Assembly: GCF_002954445.1 (NCBI RefSeq)
Contig: NZ_MQWA01000001.1
Span: 1,938,243 to 1,988,732 of the forward strand
DNA from: Rubritalea profundi
Lineage (GTDB): Bacteria > Verrucomicrobiota > Verrucomicrobiia > Verrucomicrobiales > Akkermansiaceae
Direction: 5' to 3'
Length of the DNA: 50,490 nucleotides
The notes beneath the pieces were generated by a model. It did no database searches and had not been told where the DNA came from. It saw only the letters and a list, made by a program, of their open reading frames with translations. A program made the position numbers and the translations under genes. Positions 17,507 through 25,954 of the stretch are shown here, in pieces. Numbering within the stretch: the stretch's first letter is position 1; each line of letters begins with the position of its first letter.

Positions 17507-18673
17507 ATGAAAACTCTCATCTATCTCACTCTGCTTATCTGCTCTCTGAGCTCCTGTTTTGGCCAGACTAAAAAGGCTCCTCTCTCCCTGATTGCTCCTT
17601 CTGATCCACTTCCTCAAGCTCTCTCCGACAAGGAAATTAAAAGTCTGACCTACAGTGTGGACAAAGGACTGAAAGCTCTCGCGATGCTCCAATTGAAAGA
17701 TGGGAGCTTCCGTACAGTCGGCCACGCCAAGCCAGCCATCACCTCCTTTGCTATCATGGCATTTCTTTCTCGAGGTCATAAACCTGGCGAGGGACCCTAC
17801 GGTAAACAACTCGACAAAGCGTTAAACTACGTCCTTGCCGTCCAAAAGAAAAGCGGACTTTTTGCGGAACAGGAGATTAACTACCCTTTGATCAACACCA
17901 AACCTCAAGGAGGTGACTTTTATGGTCAAGGTGGTGCCTCAAAGACCTATTGCCACGCTATTTGTATGCTAATGCTTGGGGAAGTCTACGGACTAACCGA
18001 GCCTCAACGAGCTTTCCGAATCAGACAAGGCATCACGAATGGCCTCAAGTGTACACTGCAACTCTGGGACATCAGAAAAAGCACTGCCCAAGATGATGGC
18101 GGATTCCGCTACACTCGTCCCTGGACCGATCACACCGAAAGCGATATCTCGGTCACTGGTTGGTATGCAGCTTCACTGCGCTCGATTCGTAATGCCGGGT
18201 TTGACGTCCCGGAAAAGGTCATGAACCGCATCGCCCACTACGTCATTGGAAACCAGCACTCCAATGGAGGCTTTCGGTATATCGGCACGACACCAAGTTC
18301 CTTCGTGATGACCGCTGCTGGTACTCTTTGTGTTGCACTTGCTGGAAAACATAACCATCCAGCTCTCAAAAAATCATGTCTTTATCTTAGCAGATTTAGT
18401 GCCGATTACCGCCGATCTTTTCTCGCATACGATGGGAAATACTACCCTTACTACACTTGTTACTACGTGACGCAGGCTTCATTTCAAATGGGTGGTGCTC
18501 TTTGGGCTCGATGCATGAAAGAGTGCTATCGTTACCTCCTACCCAAACAAAGTTCCTCTGGGCTTTGGCCAAATATTGGATCAGCCTCACATTACGGATC
18601 GGCTTACTCAACTTCTCTGGCAATCATTGCACTCACTCCCTCCCTGCAACTTCTTCCAATCTACCAAAGATAA
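17507..18673 (+). CDS. Alpha/alpha-toroid (squalene cyclase/prenyltransferase-like) lipoprotein
   Basis: 388 aa with a signal peptide whose end (LSSC at about residues 14-17) looks like a lipobox, so it is probably a lipoprotein. The rest holds repeated alpha/alpha-toroid motifs typical of the prenyltransferase/squalene-oxidase repeat family: LQLKDGSFR, QHSNGGFRY and KQSSSGLWPN. The catalytic DxDD of squalene-hopene cyclase is not seen, so it is more likely a binding or structural module than a cyclase. It is the last gene of the MoxR operon, and such toroid proteins recur in MoxR/vWA loci of planctomycetes and relatives. Confidence 0.78.
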   Translation: MKTLIYLTLLICSLSSCFGQTKKAPLSLIAPSDPLPQALSDKEIKSLTYSVDKGLKALAMLQLKDGSFRTVGHAKPAITSFAIMAFLSRGHKPGEGPYGKQLDKALNYVLAVQKKSGLFAEQEINYPLINTKPQGGDFYGQGGASKTYCHAICMLMLGEVYGLTEPQRAFRIRQGITNGLKCTLQLWDIRKSTAQDDGGFRYTRPWTDHTESDISVTGWYAASLRSIRNAGFDVPEKVMNRIAHYVIGNQHSNGGFRYIGTTPSSFVMTAAGTLCVALAGKHNHPALKKSCLYLSRFSADYRRSFLAYDGKYYPYYTCYYVTQASFQMGGALWARCMKECYRYLLPKQSSSGLWPNIGSASHYGSAYSTSLAIIALTPSLQLLPIYQR

Positions 18674-18788
18674 CCAACAATCTTGCAGCACTTTCAAATA
18701 GCCTCATTTTCTTCCAGGGCATTGGTATCCAAAGTTAGGAGGATTGGTACTTCCAAAAATCGGCCAGTTGATAGGGTAGGATTTTTTT

Positions 18789-18815
18789 GATGTATAGGGG
18801 TGTGATGTATAGGGG
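18789..18815 (+). repeat. Two tandem GATGTATAGGGG units
   Basis: GATGTATAGGGG occurs at 18789-18800 and again at 18804-18815 (with one extra G), separated by three bases, 15-bp period. It lies just before the 64-bp dispersed repeat and may belong to the same element remnant. Confidence 0.6.
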
Positions 18816-18835
18816 GACAGAGCAGAATGGCACGC

Positions 18836-18899
18836 GCATGGCTATGTTTGCGCAGGATTTAGGGAGAAAGGCAGGAAATAAAAGTGTGCCGTATTTCGG
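18836..18899 (+). repeat. Dispersed 64-bp repeat, right copy
   Basis: Same orientation and ungapped alignment with 4937-5000 (51 of 64 positions identical by hand). In the right copy no gene starts within it. Divergence of about 20 percent suggests an old duplication or family members of a small mobile repeat. Confidence 0.7.
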
Positions 18900-19003
18900 T
18901 GTTCTTGTCGCAACTTGAACAGAGAAATATAGGGGAGAACCAAGCTTGATCTGGAGAAGGGATTTGGAGTAAGAATTACCTAGTCTAGAGCGTAACAATT
19001 AAT

Positions 19004-19471
19004 ATGAATACTAAAGTGATTGAAAAACTTATTGCCCATCCCGCAGATCTTTCTACCGAAGGCGCCTATCAGGCGATCCTTGACGTCGTACTTGAGGCGT
19101 TTTCTTTTAGCACGGGGACGATTCACAGTTTAAATACGGAAACTGAATTGCTAGAGCTTGTGGCGCAGCAAGGGATCCCAGAGTTCTTACTGGATAAGGT
19201 GAATTTGATACCTATCGGGAAAGGGATCGCTGGAGCTGCCGCTGAGAAGCGTGAAGCTGTAGAGATGTGCAACCTTCAGACGGATACTTCAGGGGTGGCG
19301 CGACCGGACGCTAAGAGGACCAAAGTAGCCGGCTCCATTGCGGTTCCAATGCTCAAGGGGGACGAACTCAAAGGAACATTTGGCATAGGCCTACAGGAGC
19401 CTTACGACTTTTCTTCAGAGGAAATTTCTCAGCTCAATCAAGTGGCAACTTGGTTAGCTCAGGCGTTGTAG
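19004..19471 (+). CDS. GAF domain protein
   Basis: Stand-alone GAF domain of 155 aa, a small-molecule-binding module. Typical features are the helical N-terminus, FSTGTIHSLN, the LIPIGKGIAG turn, and the final strand pair AVPMLKGDELKGTFGIG followed by FSSEEISQLNQVATWLA. No output domain is attached, so it could be a sensor acting in trans; the cysteines of free-methionine-R-sulfoxide reductase are not evident. It is 24 bases upstream of the asparaginase-domain gene and probably co-transcribed. No Shine-Dalgarno precedes the ATG. Confidence 0.85.
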   Translation: MNTKVIEKLIAHPADLSTEGAYQAILDVVLEAFSFSTGTIHSLNTETELLELVAQQGIPEFLLDKVNLIPIGKGIAGAAAEKREAVEMCNLQTDTSGVARPDAKRTKVAGSIAVPMLKGDELKGTFGIGLQEPYDFSSEEISQLNQVATWLAQAL

Positions 19472-19495
19472 GCTGAACAAACTACATCCGAAATT

Positions 19496-19975
19496 ATGTT
19501 GGTGTTAACTACAGGAGGCACGATAGATAAAATCTATTTCGATGCTCTATCTCAGTATGAAATCGGCGAACCAACAGTTCCGCATATTTTTAAAGAGGTG
19601 GGGTTTACTCTACCCTATCACTGTGATTCGCTCATGAAAAAGGATAGTCTAGAGGTCACAGAGGCTGATAGAGAGTTGATCCGTAAAAGATGTGAGGAGG
19701 CTAAAGAATCACAAATTGTGATCACCCATGGCACGGACACGATGTGTGCGACTGCTGAATTCCTTATTGGAGTTGAAGGGAAAACGATTGTGCTGACTGG
19801 GGCTCTAGCTCCATCGCGTTTCCGCGAAACCGATGCTGTATTCAATGTCGGAACGGCACTAGGAGCAGTGCAATCAATGCCAGCTGGAGTGTATCTGGCA
19901 ATGCACGGCCAGGTTTTCCGTGCTGGTGAGGTCTGGAAGAACCTAGAAACACGCCGATTTGAGCTTATCCAATAA
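19496..19975 (+). CDS. Single-domain asparaginase-like protein
   Basis: 159 aa covering only the N-terminal domain of type I/II L-asparaginase (normally about 330 aa). Both threonine motifs are intact: TTGGTIDK at the N-terminus and THGTDTM around residues 79-85. The C-terminal domain that completes the active site between subunits is absent, and the gene ends cleanly with its own stop, as in many annotated 'asparaginase domain-containing' proteins, so it is probably not a recent truncation. Activity on asparagine is uncertain. The last 11 bases overlap the end of the convergent hydrolase gene. Confidence 0.8.
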   Translation: MLVLTTGGTIDKIYFDALSQYEIGEPTVPHIFKEVGFTLPYHCDSLMKKDSLEVTEADRELIRKRCEEAKESQIVITHGTDTMCATAEFLIGVEGKTIVLTGALAPSRFRETDAVFNVGTALGAVQSMPAGVYLAMHGQVFRAGEVWKNLETRRFELIQ

Positions 19976-20809
19976 CCTCGCTTGAGGTGGGATCAAGGAA
20001 TCCTTGATCTATCAAAAATCCTTCGGCAGACTCGAGAGTTTGCACGAAGTAGTGTTGGTTGACATTGAAGTTGAAGAAAGAATGGGTCGCGCGGTTGAAG
20101 GGAACGAAGCGCGCGACGTTGCGTTTACTACTGAGGCGCTGGGCGAATTTTTCAACACTCGCGACAGGAACAATAGGATCTTCGTTGCCGTGGAAAAAGA
20201 GCATGGGTGGAAGCTTGCGGCGGATGTTTTTGCTAGGGCTCGTGCGTCGCGCGTCGCGCTTGTGGCTGAAGTTCTCCATGCCAATACCACGTTTGGTGGT
20301 GTCGAAGATGGCACTCCAGAGGATGAGTGCATTGGGGGCGCCTGAGAAAAAGCCGTTGTGCTCGACTTTCTTATGCATGGCGGCACAGAGGGCGAGGTGG
20401 GCTCCAGAGCCTGAGCCACCAGCAATTATTTTTTCGGGTCGACCCCGAGGTAACGATTATTTTTACGAATCCAGAGGATGGCTGTCTGAGCATCGCTAAT
20501 GGATTCGAGAGGCGTGGTGGAGTGGACGGATGAGGTGCGGTATTCCGTGACGATTCCTACCGCGCCAAGGGCGACGAAGTTGAGGGCTTGGGGGACAAAC
20601 TGAGTGACCATGGACTGGTCCCATTTTCCTCCGTGGAATAGGATGATAGCGCTGCGTCTGTCGTTTTCACTATGTCCTTCTGGGTAGAAGCAATGGAGCG
20701 TTAGCTCGCCTTGCTCAGTGCGCTTGTACACGATAGATTCTGCGTCCTTGAGGAGTTCTTCATCGCGGATAACGGCGATGGGGGAGACGGTTTTATCGGA
20801 GGAATCCAT
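19965..20809 (-). pseudogene. Alpha/beta hydrolase (esterase-like), frameshifted
   Basis: Two adjoining frames make one esterase/lipase-like protein of about 281 aa. The N-terminal frame (20809 down to about 20430) contains the oxyanion HGG (ILFHGGKW) and ends after GVDPKK. The other frame continues with IIAGGSGSGAHLAL, then FFHGNEDPIVPV (catalytic Asp region) and ATHSFFN (catalytic His region). The shift lies at a run of six A on the coding strand; a seventh A restores the frame. The nucleophile elbow reads GGSGSGAH rather than the usual GxSxG spacing, so loss of function is possible independent of the shift. Confidence 0.7.
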
Positions 20810-20872
20810 GGATTGGTTTTTAGTAGAGGTTTAGGTTTTACCTCTGAGCTAGTTTATTGTGCAATGCTTTGC

Positions 20873-21772
20873 ATGATCCAAAAGAGATTTTTTTTAATGT
20901 TAGGCGCACTATTACTGATTTTGAGTGTTTCTGGAGTGAGTGCTCAGGGTAATAACCCTCAGCTTCAGAGTCAGTTGAGTGGGGTTTATGGGAAATGGCG
21001 CAGCGCAATGGTCAATCAAGATGTCCGGAGCTGGGCGGCGACGACTTCGAAGAATCGGCAGCTTACGATCCGCAACCGGATCTATTCTGAGCGCAGACCT
21101 TTTCCTAAAGCAGTGTTTCAGCTGCCAGCGGCCCCACCATCGGTGGAAAACTTGAAAAGTTTGAGTGCCCATAAAAAAGGGGCGACGGCGACTTCGGTGT
21201 ACTTTGGTAAAGTGAATTTCAATGTCGGCGGGGACCCAGCAGAGAATTTGTTACTCTTGCACTTTGTCAATGAGGGCGGAGTCTGGAAGTACGACACGGC
21301 AGACTTTATCAATCTCCTGGCATTACCAAAGGTGCGCAAGCAGCTCAAGGAGGGCGACCTCACGTATGTCGAGCAAAAGGACTTTCAAGCGTCAGGTGTG
21401 CCACCGCAAATGCCTATCGCGGTAAATCCAGCCAAGTACATAGCGAAGGTGTACGTCTTTTGTCCAGGTCGTGAGGTGAAGATGAAGGTGAACAAAATCT
21501 CTGACCATCGTTTTCAAGACACCAAGGCATCTGAGGTGGTGATTGGTGGAGGTAGGGACGGCCTCAATGAAGTGCAATTTGCTACCAAGAGCCTGGAGGG
21601 AAGCACAGGCAAAGAGGCGCTCAGCATCCGAGTGTACCTGATGTCTACTGTACCGGGAACCAAACCGATCAAAATATTTGAGTATCAGGTGAATGAGGGG
21701 GGCGCTGTGGAGCCCTTTGGTAGTCAGAATTTTGTGATCGATGCAAAGATAGCTAAAACGTTGAATGGCTAG
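20873..21772 (+). CDS. Secreted protein of unknown function
   Basis: About 299 aa from the ATG at 20873 (ATG 20864 also in frame). A clear signal peptide, MIQKRFFLMLGALLLILSVS ending GVSAQG, indicates export. The mature part has a helical N-terminal region (QLSGVYGKWRSAMVNQDVRSW, resembling SnoaL/NTF2-like solvent helices) and a beta-rich C-terminal half. I do not recognise a characterised family. It is transcribed divergently from the broken hydrolase and ends 44 bases before the sulfatase start, so the two may share a transcript. Confidence 0.75.
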   Translation: MIQKRFFLMLGALLLILSVSGVSAQGNNPQLQSQLSGVYGKWRSAMVNQDVRSWAATTSKNRQLTIRNRIYSERRPFPKAVFQLPAAPPSVENLKSLSAHKKGATATSVYFGKVNFNVGGDPAENLLLLHFVNEGGVWKYDTADFINLLALPKVRKQLKEGDLTYVEQKDFQASGVPPQMPIAVNPAKYIAKVYVFCPGREVKMKVNKISDHRFQDTKASEVVIGGGRDGLNEVQFATKSLEGSTGKEALSIRVYLMSTVPGTKPIKIFEYQVNEGGAVEPFGSQNFVIDAKIAKTLNG

Positions 21773-21816
21773 GGTAGCAAGCTCCCAGTAAGAAATTCTA
21801 TTTGGATGGAGTATGT

Positions 21817-23325
21817 ATGAGTATGAGATTGATGCGACCTAGATTATGGACTCTTGCGGCACATGCCGCGGTAGGTGCTTTACTAACGGCTGGAGCAGCG
21901 ACGGCATCTGAGCGTCCTAACATATTGTTATTCCTTGTCGATGACATGGGGTTGATGGATACCTCGCAGCCCTTTTTGGCGGACAAGAATGGCAAGCTGG
22001 TAAAGACGGCATTGAATACATTTTACCGAACGCCTGCGATGGAGAGTTTAGCTAACTCTGGCGTGGTGTTCTCTTCCTTTTATGCCAACAGCGTGTGTTC
22101 ACCATCGAGAGTGAGTATTCTCAATGGTCAAAATTCTGCACGCCACCATGTGACGCAGTGGATCAATCCGTATAAGAAAAATGCAGGGCCAGCAGACTGG
22201 AATTGGAAGGGGTTGAAGCCAGGAGATGTGACTCTTCCCGGGCTTTTACGTGATGCAGGCTACGGGACGGTTTTCTGCGGCAAAGCGCACCTAGGACCTT
22301 TCGAATCTGAGGGAGTTGACCCGACGAACCTCGGGTTTGATGTCAACATCGCTGGGTCAGCGATTGGTAAGCCAGGAAGTTATTATGGTGAAAAAAATTA
22401 CGGCAAGGGTGGTACACACCCAGTGCTTCATTTGGAACAGTACCACGGGACTAAAACATTTTTGACAGAAGCGCTCACGCTCGAGGTGAATAAAGCTATC
22501 GATAAAGTCCATGCTGCGAAGAAGCCATTTTTTGTCGAGATGAGCCATTATGCACTGCATGCACCTTTCCATTCAGACCCAAGATTTTCTGATAATTATA
22601 GGGACTCAGGAAAATCAGCAAAGGCACAAGCCTATGCGACTCTAGTTGAAGGGATGGATAAATCTCTACAGGACATCCTAGCGCATCTCAACAAGATTGG
22701 TGAAGCTGAGAATACCCTGGTGATTTTTGTTGGGGACAATGGTTCCGATGCCCCTTTGGGTGGGACGCACGCAGTGGCTTCATCCGCTCCATTGAGAGGT
22801 AAAAAGGCAACCCATTACGAAGGAGGCATGCGCGTGCCCTTTATTGTTAGCTGGGCAAAACCAAGTGCGAGTTCTCAACTGCAAAAGCAATTTCCTATCA
22901 ATCCGGGAGTGGTGACGGCTGATTTTGGCAGCATTTGTGACATCATGCCGACAGCTCTGTCGGCGGCTGGAGTCAAGATCCCTGCGAACCATGTGGTAGA
23001 TGGAATCGATCTATCTGGGTACTTGAAAAATCATAGCGGTGAGAAACAGCAGACCTTCCTTATGCATTTTCCTCACAAACACCGGAGCAGCAATTTTACT
23101 GTCTATCGCGATGGTGACTGGAAGGTGATTTACCACTACGACAAGCCTGAGGGCAAACGTATCGAGTTGTTCAATCTCGTAATTGATCCATACGAGTCAG
23201 ATAACCTAGCCGCCAAGGATCCAGCTAAGGCTAAAACCCTGTTAGGAAAGATGAAGGCAGCTCTCGATGATGCTGGTGCGCAATATATGACTCCTGAGGC
23301 TAAAGCGCAGCTGAGTGGTGATTGA
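21817..23325 (+). CDS. Secreted sulfatase (arylsulfatase A-like)
   Basis: Type I sulfatase, about 502 aa, hydrolysing sulfate esters, probably of sulfated polysaccharides. The signal peptide precedes RPNILLFLVDDMG (metal-binding aspartates). The formylglycine motif is C-S-P-S-R in NSVCSPSRVSILNGQ, so it is of the Cys type needing a formylglycine-generating enzyme. FVEMSHYALHAPF, VIFVGDNGSDAP and KKATHYEGGMRVPFIVSW are further family signatures. ATG 21817 is chosen because GGATGGAG lies five bases upstream; ATG 21823 is also possible. It is the only intact one of three sulfatase loci here. It ends 6 bases before the convergent uvrA stop. Confidence 0.93.
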   Translation: MSMRLMRPRLWTLAAHAAVGALLTAGAATASERPNILLFLVDDMGLMDTSQPFLADKNGKLVKTALNTFYRTPAMESLANSGVVFSSFYANSVCSPSRVSILNGQNSARHHVTQWINPYKKNAGPADWNWKGLKPGDVTLPGLLRDAGYGTVFCGKAHLGPFESEGVDPTNLGFDVNIAGSAIGKPGSYYGEKNYGKGGTHPVLHLEQYHGTKTFLTEALTLEVNKAIDKVHAAKKPFFVEMSHYALHAPFHSDPRFSDNYRDSGKSAKAQAYATLVEGMDKSLQDILAHLNKIGEAENTLVIFVGDNGSDAPLGGTHAVASSAPLRGKKATHYEGGMRVPFIVSWAKPSASSQLQKQFPINPGVVTADFGSICDIMPTALSAAGVKIPANHVVDGIDLSGYLKNHSGEKQQTFLMHFPHKHRSSNFTVYRDGDWKVIYHYDKPEGKRIELFNLVIDPYESDNLAAKDPAKAKTLLGKMKAALDDAGAQYMTPEAKAQLSGD

Positions 23326-23331
23326 TGATTT

Positions 23332-25954
23332 CTAGTGCGCTGCGAGGGCATCGGCTAGGAAGGGGGCGGTGCGGGAGTTTTTATTTTTAGCAACGCGCTC
23401 TGGTGTTCCTTGGGCGACGATGGTGCCGCCATGGTCGCCAGCTTCTGGTCCCATATCGATGAGGTAGTCGGCTTCTGCCATGATGGCGGTATGGTGTTCG
23501 ATGACCACTACCGTGTGGCCTTCGTCGACGAGGCGATGGAGGACCTCGATGAGCTTTCGCACGTCTTCCTGGTGGAGTCCTATGGTGGGTTCTTCTATCA
23601 GATAGAGGTTGGTATGTTGCCTCGTCATGTTGCGGATCGACTTGCGTCCCTTGGTGAGCTCGGCAACGAGTTTGAGTCGCTGGGCTTCACCTCCAGAGAG
23701 GCTTGGCGAGGGTTGACCTAGATTAAGGTAGCCGAGACCCGTTTGGTCTAACAACGAGAGCGTGCGGTGGAGTTTGGTGTGGTTTTTAAAGAACTCGGCG
23801 GCAGTCGAGATGTTCATTTTTAAAACGTCACCAATCGATTTCCCGTTGTAGAGAATTTCTAGAGTGGCATGGTTGTAGCGTTTTTCTGAGCAGGCGTGGC
23901 ATGGGACCCAAGTGGTGGGGAGGAAGTCCATTTCCAGTTTGATCCGTCCATTGCCCTTGCATTCTGGGCACTGGCCCTCGGCATTGTTGAAGCTGAAACG
24001 CGAGGCAGTGTAGCCACGCATGCGGGCTTCTGGGACTACCGCGAAAAGCTTGCGGATGTCATCGAGAACTTTGACGTAGGTAGCAGGGCAAGAACGTGAG
24101 GTTTTGCCGATAGGCGATTGATCGACTTCATAGCAATATTTTAGATTATCGAATCCAGTGGCTTTGGAAAAGTAGTTAGAGGTGTCTTTTGTTTGGGTCG
24201 TGGATTTCTTGATGGCGTGGGGGAGGGTGCCGCGCATGAGCGAGGATTTGCCGCAACCTGAGACTCCTGAGATAGTGGTGAGACGCTCTAGCGGGATACG
24301 GACGTCAATGTCCTTGAGGTTGTTGTGGCAACAGCCTGCCAGTTTGAGCCAGGCGTTTTTCTCCGCAATTTTGGGAATACTACGGCGCTTGCCTAACAAC
24401 GGGTGCTGTAGTGGAGCGGCGAAGGAGAGCAAGGTGGGGGAATCCGGGAACTCCTTGAGTGTCTTTTTGAGCTGTGATTTCTTGCCCGTGGTATTTGCCA
24501 CGACATTTCCTCCTAGGACGCCAGCTCCGGGCCCGAGGTCGATGAGTTGGGTGGCGCGACGCATGGTTTCTTCATCGTGCTCGACAACGAGCAAGGAGTT
24601 GCCACGAGCGCGGAGAGCCTCGAGGGTGTCGAGTAGTTGCTGGTTGTCGCGGGGGTGGAGTCCAATGGTTGGCTCGTCTAACACGTAAAGGACTCCAGTG
24701 AGGTTTGATCCTAGCTGGGCTGCGAGTCTGATGCGCTGGGATTCACCGCCGGAAAGCGTGTCGGCTGAGCGATCGAGTGAAAGGTAGTTGAGGCCGACTT
24801 TCTCTAGGAAACGAAGGCGTTGGATGATTTCTGGGAGGATGTCACGGGCTATGAGTTTGTCGCGGCCTATGAATTCCCATTGTTCTAACATCTCAGCAGC
24901 ATCAGTGACCGAGTGTCTGGATATGTGGGCGATGTTGTTGTCATTGATGAAAACGAAGCGGGCATTGTGGTTGACTCGATCGCCCTGGCATTCAGGGCAA
25001 GTGATGCGGATAGTGTCTTCATCAGGCTGGGAAGAATGACTGAGTTCTTCGGCGATTTCGGCTTCAGCCTCGGAGTTGAATTCGTTCGGCTTAGCTTTGC
25101 GTTTCTTCTTTTTCTTGCCGATGGATTGGGTGATAGAGCCATAGCCGCGGCAGTCTGTGCACCATCCGCGAGATGAGTTGAATGAGAAGTGGTGGGGGTC
25201 GAGCTCTGGGAATGAGATGCCAGTGACTGGGGAGACGCGGGCGGTGGAGTAGGTAGTGAGTTGCCAGTTGCCAGTGGTTAGTTCTTTTGCAACCGAGCAT
25301 TGCCCTTTTCCTAAGCTGAGAGCCTGGGTGAGTTGGTCGGCATTAGGTGTTTTATTATCGCAAATGACCGCAAAGATATCGTGTTCTTTGTAGCGGGCAA
25401 GGGCAGTAAATTCTTCTGTAGCGATGAGTTTCCCATCGACTAGGAGAAGCTCAATTCCTTTGCGCCCAGCGGTCGCAGCGACGTCGGTATGGTAGCCTTT
25501 ACGCCCGCGAATGAGTGGTGCGAGCAGGAGGCTGCGAGACTTGGTTTTGAAAGCGGCTTTAAGTTGCTTAGCAATTGCGTCTTGGGTTTGTGAGACCACG
25601 GCTTCGCCGGACTCTGGGCAATGTTGGGTGCCGAGCTTGGCATAGAGTAGGCGGAGGAAGTGGAAGATCTCGGTGACTGTGCCGACTGTTGATTTTCCAC
25701 CGCCGCGGGAGACGCGTTGCTCGATGGCCACAGTCGGAGGCAGGCCTTCGATTTTATCGATGTCGGGCTTCTCTAACTGACCTGCGAACTGGCGCGCGTA
25801 GGGCGACATGGAGTCGAGGAAACGTCGTTGGCCTTCAGCAAAAATGATGTCGAATGCTAGCGTGGATTTTCCTGATCCTGAGAGGCCGGTGACGACGACG
25901 AGTTCATCGCGCGGGATGGTGAGATCGAAGTTTTTGAGGTTGTGCTCGCGGGCT
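23332..25954 (-). CDS. uvrA: UvrA, C-terminal repeat of a double-length excinuclease subunit
   Basis: Second half of the giant UvrA. It carries two ABC ATPase modules: Walker [10 protein letters not shown] (only in the frame restored upstream of ATG 25809) and GVSGCGKSS, two signatures ([18 protein letters not shown]), and zinc-finger cysteines CPECKGNGR with CHACSEKRY about 20 residues later. The first ~50 residues lie in the other frame because one base is missing near 25955, so a protein starting at ATG 25809 would lack its first Walker A. Acts in nucleotide excision repair by damage recognition with UvrB. No transcription signal is seen between the halves. Confidence 0.85.
25254..25281 (-). 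repeat. In-frame heptanucleotide array in uvrA
   Basis: Four consecutive 7-mers on the + strand, TAGTGAG, TTGCCAG, TTGCCAG, TGGTTAG. Encodes [10 protein letters not shown] in UvrA, a loop-like insertion. Confidence 0.7.

Larger units (their letters stand above)
18674..19003. other. Intergenic region after the MoxR operon
   Basis: No gene seen. It contains an imperfect pair of GATGTATAGGGG units, the right copy of a dispersed 64-bp repeat and homopolymer tracts. No clear terminator hairpin was found. Confidence 0.4.
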
